Assembly: GCA_020002185.1 (NCBI GenBank)
Contig: CM034533.1
Coordinates: 66,996,119-67,060,118, forward strand
DNA length: 64,000 nt
From: Paraescarpia echinospica
Taxonomy: Eukaryota; Annelida; Polychaeta; Sabellida; Siboglinidae
Reading direction: 5' to 3'
Of the stretch, positions 55,431 through 64,000 are shown one piece after another (the stretch's first letter is position 1; every line of letters starts with the position of its first letter). The notes below the pieces were generated by a model, which was not told the DNA's origin, searched no databases, and saw nothing but the letters and a program-made list of their open reading frames with translations. The position numbers and the translations under genes are program-made.

Positions 55431-56182
55431 CCAACGTGTTTTGGGTTTGGCTTTGTTGTCTGGGCTTGAACAAATTCGTGACCTTAGGCAACACTGGATG
55501 CCTTTTATGTTCAACGCATGTGTCCATGATTGATGACTTTGAATGTGCGTATACGGTTACACATCTAGTTATTGTGTACAAAAGATTATGTGATTGTACT
55601 TCTAAATATTATGGTAGAAGCCTAATGCGATTGAGTTTAGACTACGATAAATGGGGGCATGCGGGCAATCACTTTAAAGAATGTAATGTAGGTTCTCTCA
55701 CCAAAACCGGAGACCAAAAATGAATTACTTCATAGCATGAGGTGTGTACCTCTTCTACCACTCCCCATTTCATTTTTGAATGGTTTCATATGAATATCCT
55801 TGATCGAAAATATAAACGATAATTTATGTACCTCCACACATGAAAAACAGGGATGTTGATGGCATTTTTCAGTTGAACATTAACCGTGGGCTTTGAAGTA
55901 TACATTTCTTGAATATTTATTCAGTAATGACATGATATATTTTCATAGGTGTACATATCATGTTCATTATGCCTTACATAAATAAAACAATATATATATA
56001 TATAAATAACTATAATCAGTTAGACCCTACTAAACTTGAGTGTCTTTAGTTTATAATAAAATATCTAAATCGTAAACTAAAATAGTATTGTCTCTAATTA
56101 GTTTATTATACCTACATATAAAATGCACAAACGACGTAGCGAATCATTGTTCCTAGAGTGTAGTTTCATTTTTGCTAAGGGA

Positions 56183-56406
56183 TCATCTCGGAACGTCGAT
56201 GTCCGATATCAAGCGAAATTATTTATGTTTGGGGGATGGGGGTCTGAGGCAGTTTCATCTGGCGTCGGACATCGACCGACACTCTTAATTATAGTGGTAT
56301 CATCATATTAATGTTTTAAAAAATCGTCTGAGGGAGGGGGTGGGGGGGCTGAGGCAAGATGAAAGTAATTTCGTCTGATATCGGACATCGACGTTCTGAG
56401 ATGACC
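56183..56406. mobile_element. MITE-like element in X, copy 2
   Basis: Same element as 15541-15761, inverted context, with the ends GTCGATGTCCGATATCA and its complement. Confidence 0.7.
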
Positions 56407-57193
56407 CCTAAGTGAATCGAATTGTAGACGCACCGGGCTCACCGTGCACCTCCTAGTAGACATACTACAGGTTAACTTCCTGTCAATTTCGGCTGTTTAT
56501 TACGTGGTCCAATAGCGCTAGTAGCCTGATTTGAGCGGGACTATTTATTGACACCGCGTTATTCGTACTTGTATTTCGGCGCTGCTTTTATGTGCTACTA
56601 CGGAACCCAGATTAAGTCATTAAACATCACTGCATTTGTATCGAAGATCGTCTCATGGAATATGTGTCAGTTTTTTCCAGACATGTACGTATTGGGGACC
56701 GATGAGTAAATCAAGAAGCATAAATTATGAAAAGTTTATGTTTTAATTTATATAACTTATAATGCATAAATAACATGTTTGCATTCTGAACAGATATTAT
56801 GTCACTAATTTATAAATATAAACAAATAGGCTTCAAAACTGTTGGTTAATGTTAAACTGGGAAATATCTTAACCATCCCTGGTTCATCGTGTCTGCAGGC
56901 ACACAAAATAGTGTTTATATTTGCGATCAGGGATATCCAGATGGAATTAATAATAATTTAACAAATAAAATGTTGAATAGGTACATATTTCATGTAATAA
57001 AGTAATCTTTTTCAGTCCCTAGTCTAGTTTTTGCGAAGAGGCTGCCTGCCTGACACCCGTTTTTGTTTGGCTAAATTCAATCCCAGTAGATGTCCGAGAC
57101 AATATTTAGAAGTACAATCACATAATCTTTTGTGCACAATAACTAGATGTGTAACCGTATACGTACACTCAGCGTCATCAGCCATCATCACAT

Positions 57194-58202
57194 TGTAAAG
57201 TTGTCCTGTCCCCTCCGTCTTCCTTCCTTCCTTCCTTCAATTGGGCGGTACGCAATGGCTTCAGAAGACCGGAGCCTTACCTCGGGTATGTCGCTCGCCA
57301 AGCCGTGTACAACATCGTGCTGTAGTGATGCATTGTCCCCTCACGACTAAGGGTGTATTCGCTTGTCAATGGAATTGAACAAACAAGCGTTCCGGGTTCG
57401 TCACGAATATATATGCTTTATTCATCAGTAGAAACTTCAGACAACATTGTTGTGCGCCGACAGTACAATTCTATTTTATATTTAAAGTGTCCGTGATTTT
57501 TGAAGATCGAACGATAAAGCAATATATAAACCACCGTGGTTTATATTTGCCGAAATTTTGATAAATCTAAAATGTGGGAACATTTTCCTAGTTTCCCGTA
57601 GAGAGCGTCAACGTGTCTCTTCGTGTGTGTTCATTGCCGCCCTCCCTAATTCCAAAAATAGTTCCCTTTTTAAACATACTGGCTTGGCCTCAAGCCAAAT
57701 CCGGGAATTGTCTTTAAACCGTAAGGTATCGAAACGCATAGTATGACATTTGTAGAATTATGGCTCTACGCATGCGTGTTTTAATGCTGTCATACTATGG
57801 GGATGAGGGTGCTCACTCACGTGAGGGGTTCTGCGGGGGTCTGCATTTATTTGCATAATTTAATCTTTCCGGTTCGATCTTAAAACCAGGACATGGTCAC
57901 GAAGTGAATCTAAGGTCAGGCCAATGTCTGCACCAAATTCCAGTCATGACTCTTAACTGTCAACTACATTCTGTTCCGGTAGACACCAAGAACTACGCCT
58001 ACAGACGCGAAAATAAACAAATCATTCAAACCTTGTTGCTTTAGAAACGCGCCCACAATGACGGCGACCATATGCTTGCCTTGTGCAGCATTCTTTTATA
58101 TAATGCTTTTATCTAACATGACTCTGGTTTTTCTGTCTAGTCTTTCTCTGATAACTAATAGTAATAGTAATTAACTAAATTAGCCACTGCAGGTCTGTTA
58201 CA
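57194..58202. mobile_element. Probable solo LTR, 1,009 bp
   Basis: Starts TGTAAAG and ends TTACA (TG...CA, 5-bp inverted ends), flanked by ACAT on both sides (57190-57193, 58203-58206). Removing it and one ACAT restores the X sequence seen in copy 1 (CATCATCACATG...). It contains TATATAAA near 57521 and no coding sequence, as expected for a solo LTR left after recombination. No internal retroviral genes. Confidence 0.7.
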
Positions 58203-58307
58203 ACATGCTCTGAACACAAAAAGAAATGTGTTTAATACAAATAAATAAAAATGGCTGCGTAAGTTTTCGGCGTACGCATGCTCATTGCGACACCTTTATA
58301 ATGTATA

Positions 58308-58356
58308 CCATCGCATCGCGCCGCATCGCATCGCGCATCGTCCATCGCATCGCGTC
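58308..58356. repeat. Short GCGATGCGAT relic at the edge of X copy 2
   Basis: About 50 bases of CATCGCATCGCG units next to the TTTATAATGTATACC block, homologous to the edge of copy 1. The flank TTGCCACACAAAAACGCGAT matches 14380-14401, fixing the outer limit of X. Confidence 0.8.
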
Positions 58357-58775
58357 ATCGCCATATTGTGCTGCAGGTTGCCACACAAAAACGCGATGGC
58401 CCTTCTCAGCCATCATATGTTTGCATGCATTCTCTTGTGCAGTGAGATTGTATTTTTGAAACTGTATTCCTAACATTGTTTTGCTTTTGAGTATAGGCAG
58501 GGATTTTCAGTCATTTCAGTTTATGTCCTAATGCAAAGCTGGATTTCTAAATTGTCAAGCAACTGATACATTATTTTGTAACATCAAATGTTAACACTAT
58601 TAATATCACAAACCTTACCTGTGTATTTGTATTGTGGTCAATGGTGGCCAAGTGGAGTCGGTGCATACTTGAGGAAGAGGGTGTGTAAGCTCTCCAATTC
58701 ACCAGTGTGAACACACTTCGTAACGCTCTTTATATCAAACAGTAGGCGACAATCCAGTATAACCTTTTGGACAGT

Positions 58776-60120
58776 TTAGGCTTCTGTACCTTCAGTGAGC
58801 CACAGTGTTGTTTTCACTTCTTGTTGTTTATACATTGCATGACTGCACTTCCGGTACAACTCTGCGCCCCCTGTCAATAAATGGGAATTCCTGATGTGAT
58901 GGAGGAGCGAGATCCACATATCCTTCATCAAGTGGGGGTCACCACCACAAGCTGATGCGCAATACCACAGGTGGGTGGCAATTCCGCCTGTCGAAGGGAC
59001 AACCTCAACTTTCTTGGCAGACAACAACCTTTATTTTTCGGTAGTCCTCTAACAAAGTCTTTCTAATGCTGGGATGTCCGTCAGTAGCAAGTGTGATGAT
59101 CTTCACCCCATGGTTAGTCAGGTTGGCTAAGCAGCGCTTCAGGCCCTCCACTTCCATCCAGTAACTGATCTTGACCTCTGTGACTTGAGCAGTTTCTTGA
59201 GCAATGATCAGTTGGCTGTCAGTGTCCATGATGAAGTAAATGCTAAATGTAGCGTTGTGTCCTGGATTGTCATATCTTGCATCGCCTGATGCGAAAACGC
59301 CCTGTCCGGCCAGAGCTGACATGGTGGCCTCTGAATGGCATGTCTACATGTCCTCTATTTGTGGCAGTGTGTATGCCCGCTGTATGTTGTAGCACTGGCG
59401 GGATGACAAGGCGCATAGGTTCAGTAGGTTTACCAAATTGTACACAGTGAATGAATGTCCAGTCAGGAAGAGGATGCTTGGTGTCAACAAGTTACTCGTT
59501 AATTAAGTTAAATGTTACCAATCTTGGGTTGCGAGTGTCACATGAACGAGTGGCCATCAACACATTCTGTGGTCACAACCACTGCAAACCCAGTCATTGT
59601 GATGCTAGGCTTTGATACTAGTGGTTTATTTGCAGTTTGGTGTTTAGCAGGTGCAGAAAACTGAAATTATGTTTTTTTCACAACTGACAAATTTTCTCTC
59701 TTTCCCATTAGTGTAAGAACCGCTTGAGTCATCATCAGTGATATCGCTGTCACCTGGTACAACATATTCTGCATCACTCGCTTCAATGTTTCTCTTCTCA
59801 CTGTTGCAGACATAATCGTCTGAAGATAGCGATAGTAAGACTGGGACATCCGAGGGGTCGTCTACAGTGACAGAACTGCCATGGTCAGTCAGAGAAGGCG
59901 TGCTGGACTGCAATGGCAACTTTGCATACCCATGGTCATGGTGAATGTTCAATGGAACAACAATATTGTCTTTATTAACTACTGCATCGACAAAGTGACG
60001 CACTGACGACACGACCACTGGCTTCCAGGTTTCGACACTACAAGTCGATGGCGTGGCAGCACTACAAGTGACATTTGTACTACCATGAGGGACGATGTCA
60101 TCTCGCGTGCTAAATCCTTC
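58776..60120 (-). pseudogene. Kolobok-like transposase remnant
   Basis: Core block from 59322: ASGDARYDNPGHNATFSIYF, then VEGLKRCLANLTNHGVKI and LATDGHPSIRK (likely catalytic Asp). The frame breaks near 59010. It is followed by THLWYCASACGGDPHLMKDM, WISLLHHIRNSH and ELYRKCSHA. This SGD...DSPGH-type core is that of Kolobok-like/THAP-associated transposases as I remember them; the superfamily name is tentative. 59340-59640 is stop-rich. An acidic Ser/Asp-rich N-terminal piece (60018-59644) is probably the same gene. Confidence 0.55.
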
Positions 60121-61270
60121 GTTGGATCCTTCGAAGCTTGTGCTCGGTATTAGGCCCTATGGTTGTTTGGATACTTCCGTCATATATTATGAACAAAATG
60201 ACACAATCTTGCAAATATTCATTAAAATTGGAGCACATGTGCGATTTATAAGTGACTTTTTTTCAACGTTTTCTTGTTAATGGATATATGTGTTATCTTT
60301 AATTGTTATGAATAAAATGCATGTGCACTCAAATGTGTTTAACATTTGAGCTTTGTAAATACAAAATATATATTTATTAATCTTTGTGGCTTTTTCCTGT
60401 GACATTATTTCCTTTTTTCCTTGTTAGGCTTACTTTCAAAAGTCAATAACTGATATACAATGTCTTTGTTATTAAAAGCATACATTGGAGTTTGCAGTCA
60501 TGCTATCTATATTAGGAAAACACTTAGTATGATAGCATGCATGCTAAATTGTCGCCTCAAAACTGGAGCATCAATTCGGGGTCCATTGTTACAAGCCAAT
60601 ATTTGAGACTTATAAATTAGTATTAGTCCTACTTTAATTGACTGATGTGAACCTACTTACTATGCCAATAACTAATTATATCAGATATGACTAGTTTTTG
60701 TTGTATGCTATTGACTGTATCGTAAAACAAGTATTTTTCAGGATTTAAATACTTGTAATGTCATTTATTTAAATGAGGTTACATTGTACATGTATAGTAT
60801 TTGAGCAGTCCAACTTCAATAATATTTGTATTTAACTATTTCTTTTAAATTAATACATTCCAATGGCAATGCCTACAATACATGATTGACAGGGCTTGGT
60901 CCGGACTGTGACTAATGTTGACTAATACATGACGACATTATTTCGCAAAGCGTTATACTGGCTACGGTAGCTGGCATTTATTTTTGTAATTATTTTGAAG
61001 GTTATTTCCCCCACCAGCAACTATGTCGATAACATATACTCGTAGACGTAGACTTTGCGGTATTCAGACGTAGCAACACGCCGGCACGAATTGCTGTAAA
61101 CTATATCGGCGAATTACAAGCAATTATATCGTAGTATTCACTCGTATGTGTACGTTATTACATTAACATTTCTTAGTACATTTCAATTTCGCATACGTCA
61201 TATTTGTATATATGCAGACTTTGGAATAGAATTGTGGGACTATGTATATTGTAGTCGTAATGATACCAGG
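60121..61270. other. No recognised feature
   Basis: AT-rich intergenic sequence without ORFs of interest or clear repeats. Confidence 0.5.
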
Positions 61271-61271
61271 G

Positions 61272-61605
61272 GGCGCGCGATAGTGTAATGCATGGTTAGC
61301 ACATCCGCCTGACATGCCGGCGACCCGAGTTCAATACCCGGACCGGGCAGGTATGGTATATTTGGTGTAAAAACGTGGCTCTCAACATTGGGGACTGTAT
61401 CCCTCGTGACTCGGAGATCACGTTAATGTCGGTCCCGTCTCAATTTGGGACGTAAAACAACCACCGAGGACGACAAGCACCCTGGCAGTGACCACCCTCA
61501 GTGCTAGCATAGAAAGGTCGGCTTGGTGATAATGTTCTGAAAAAGGCTGACTAGTTGAATGAGACCTCAAAGATCATAACATTGTAACCACAATAATACA
61601 GACTA
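61272..61605 (+). mobile_element. tRNA-derived SINE 1
   Basis: tRNA-like head GGGCGCGCGATAGTGTAATG with A box near 61281 and B box GAGTTCAATACCC at 61327-61339. A tRNA-unrelated body with GTGACTCGGAGATCACG and GACGACAAGCACCCTGGC follows. Poly-A or repeat tail not obvious. Transcription by Pol III from the internal boxes would be expected of the family. Confidence 0.7.
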
Positions 61606-63635
61606 GTCAGTTCATATAACGTTGCCGAGTGCTGGAAACAACTAGAACTAGAACTCGTGAGTGCCGAGTCACCTTGGCATCAACAAGCGCTGGTTTCGCC
61701 TTGTCATTTCCTACGCGCCGCTTTACGCTCCAAATAAGGCAATAATGTCGAGTTTCCAGGTCGATTTCGCTGACATTTACTTCATCGGTGCATAGTTATG
61801 TGTAAACATATCGACCAAAGATGGACCTGTGGCTTTAAGCAAGAATTATGTTTTGACGTTCAATGTCTTTTTATGCTCGTCACTTTTGTATTTAGGCTTG
61901 CAATCGGCGTTCGAAAGTAACCACCGCAGACTTATGCCAATCTTACCGCCGACGAACACGCCAAATTTCATCATCTATAACTTGTTTTTTTCTATATAGG
62001 AATCCTTCTGTGGAAGTATATGAAAAGTTGCTTACTAACACTTATAGTATATCCAGTAGCCACGTAGTGCATTAAATTGTTCTGTTTTTATGTGTCTGTA
62101 TGCGTTTCGTCGGTTTTTCTAAGAGCTATGCTGCGTCGCCTATCGAATTGCTGTATACAGCTATTGGAGACATCTCGCCAATCAAACCGGATGTACAACC
62201 ACACGCCCTGGAGCATGATGGCGGCGCCAAGTGGCATTGTTTACTTACTGTCTGCTAATTAGGCTGTGTAATATTATGTAATTGAACTGTTCGAGACGTC
62301 TGGCCTTTGAGGAATTCTCACCCTATGGTGACTTTTTGTTGATGTTTACCTTTGTAAATAGGGCACAAGGTCAAAAAATAAATACAAATTTGAATGTAAC
62401 GTAACAACTGGCTGTATTGATTTTTCTTATAAAACACATATTGGACTTTCTGGAAAATTGTATCAGGAGTTCATAGTGCCACCTGAGAACATTGTGCTGG
62501 ATTACAAATTGCCCAACAGCGAAGTGCTGATTTTCCTGGTGCCTTGCCAAGTTTGGTGGCATCATTGAAATGTGCATAAAACACAAACACCTGGAGGGAT
62601 TACAAAAAATAAAATTGCAGAGTGCTTGTAACATTGGTGCCTATAAAGTGTGTTGTTTTCAACATTTTTTCCCCAAATCACCATGCCTATTTGGGGTCAG
62701 GACACTGTTAGACATCCTGCTCGGTTACAAAAACAAGTGCAGTATATTTTTGAGAAATGATTTATTTTTATTTTCACTTGCTCTGACATAAGTGCATTTG
62801 AGTAGTCAGATTTCTAGATGTGATTATAGAAGCTGTTGACAGTAAAATGGTGTCTTTTTAGCTGATTTTACTAAGCGAAGGGTATTTGGCAGCAATTTAG
62901 CTAGTTGACACTTTAGCCGGATTACTGCCTGTAACCATTTGTAAATTTCATACATACAGGCATTTTGTAAGAGCTAGAAATACTACATTTTGACTAAACT
63001 CGACCAGCATGTCAATGAGATGATGACAACGGCAGGTGAGAAGTTTAATACAGTTTCTAGGTCACGTTTTCTTACAATCAGACAAAACGTTAACATGGTC
63101 GCCAGTGGGAAAACTATCAGTGTGCTGACCCCCTATATAGCTACGTTTGACAAATTATTTAAAATATACCGTGGCGCTGTACTTGTCAAATCATGGTGAC
63201 ATGTACTGTAAATGGTATGTTCTTATGTTTGGGCTGTGGTTGTTCAAGCACTTCATTCCCCTTTAAGTCAGACTGCAGGATTTATGATTGTTCCTCTGAA
63301 TTATGGCCCTTGGTAGCAGAAGTGGAACAAAGGGGATGCTGGACTCTGGACACTGGCAACTGCAAATTAACTCCCTTAGCAAACATTACTTTTAGTCTCT
63401 GCCCTCCCTGGTGATCAGTTAACACTTAGCAGCTCTGTTCTATGCTGCTAGTAAAATGGGGTACAAAGGGACTGATAGAGCTGATAACTGCTAGACAAAG
63501 AATTGCAGCCTATGTTTTATCTGGTGCTTGGTGACATATCATTTTGTGCATATAAATATTAGTAATTTTACTGTTGGTTATATTACTTTGTCATGATAAA
63601 AATGCACATCCAAAAACATTGCATACAATTTAATT
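61606..63635. other. No recognised gene
   Basis: Short ORFs on both strands (for example 62077-62262, 62990-63199) show no domains. No repeats of note. Confidence 0.45.
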
Positions 63636-63960
63636 GTGGAGCGCAGTAGCACAGCGGTAAGACCTCTTGACTCTCGACTGAGAGAATGCGGGTTCGAATC
63701 CTATGCGGCGGTGTCGAACCTTGGGCAAGTTCGTTTACTCTACATTGCTTCATTTCACTCAGCTATATGAGTGAGTGCCTGGCTATGGGCAGTGGTGGAT
63801 ATTTGTGTACGAATAGTCTTCGCGCATTAATTGCAGCGTGGCAATATGCTTCCCAGATAAGTCGAGATGGTGTTCGATTGAACAGGTCTGCCAGGGAGTA
63901 AAGTGCTTTGAGCAGTCCCGAGGACTGGATACTGCGCTATAGAACTTACCTTTACCTTTT
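63636..63960 (+). mobile_element. tRNA-derived SINE 2
   Basis: Head GTGGAGCGCAGTAGCACAGC with A box TAGCACAGCGG (63647) and perfect B box GGTTCGAATCC (63691-63701). The body contains CCTTGGGCAAGTT and ATGAGTGAGTGCCTGGCTA; a CTTTACCTTTT tail follows. Different family from SINE 1. The core resembles the conserved central blocks of several deuterostome and mollusc SINEs. Confidence 0.8.
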
Positions 63961-64000
63961 AATATATATTTTACAGTTTAAACATGTCAATTTATAGAAA

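Larger units (their letters stand above)
40270..58421 (-). mobile_element. Repeat complex X, copy 2 (inverted, interrupted)
   Basis: Pieces 40270-42371, 55163-57193 and 58203-58421 match copy 1 in reverse order. Breaks: insertions of LINEs and a pogo-like element at 42372-55162, and a solo LTR at 57194-58202. The end equivalent to copy 1 beyond 34190 is missing at 40270. At 41954-41980 a plain (TA)n tract sits where copy 1 has the Polinton. Confidence 0.75.

Noticed and set aside
1..64000. CRISPR arrays, rRNA genes and bacterial operons
   Set aside because: None of the repeats has CRISPR spacing, no rRNA-like sequence was seen, and the genes are eukaryotic transposon genes with introns.

Overview
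This is animal nuclear DNA, most likely from a marine invertebrate. Coding traces are split by short GT-AG introns, microsatellites are frequent, and CR1/L2-type LINEs, tRNA-headed SINEs, pogo-like and Kolobok-like DNA transposons and a Polinton are interleaved. I see no bacterial operon, rRNA gene, CRISPR array or certain functional tRNA. The phylum cannot be fixed from the sequence alone. Only one stretch looks like an ordinary host gene: three minus-strand exons at 2973-4938 encoding a membrane-anchored F5/8-type-C/F-type-lectin-like protein.

Layout: 322-2707 is a truncated CR1-like LINE (family A) ending in a 98-bp fold-back. 2973-4938 is the lectin-like gene. 8619-12470 holds two L2-like LINE remnants facing each other. 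14363-34674 is an AT-rich repeat complex ('X', copy 1) with long internal inverted repeats. It is split at 17273/17274 by a 15,033-bp Polinton/adintovirus-type element (17274-32306). 34675-40215 is MITE and satellite territory, including over 1 kb of GT-rich minisatellite. 40270-58421 is an inverted second copy of X. This copy has no Polinton at the equivalent (TA)n site, but it is split by about 12.8 kb of other transposons: LINE B, a full-length CR1 LINE A nested inside LINE B's endonuclease, and a 3.8-kb pogo-like element. It also carries a solo LTR. 58776-60120 is a decayed Kolobok-like transposase, and two tRNA-derived SINEs lie at 61272 and 63636.

The Polinton is the most informative object. 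Its plus strand carries a promoter, an RPA-C-like single-strand-binding gene with a 64-bp intron, and a protein-primed-type DNA polymerase B. Its minus strand carries, from the right end inward: a NADAR (YbiA-like) gene, an A32-like packaging ATPase, two conserved Polinton genes, a chromodomain integrase, penton-type minor capsid, a pX-like virion peptide, major capsid and an adenain-like protease. Replication, integration, packaging and capsid functions are therefore all represented, as expected of a virus-like transposon. Most of these genes are broken by stops, frameshifts and one LINE insertion. The protease and the NADAR gene remain open. The element is best read as an old, immobile copy whose accessory NADAR and RPA-like genes are the unusual parts.
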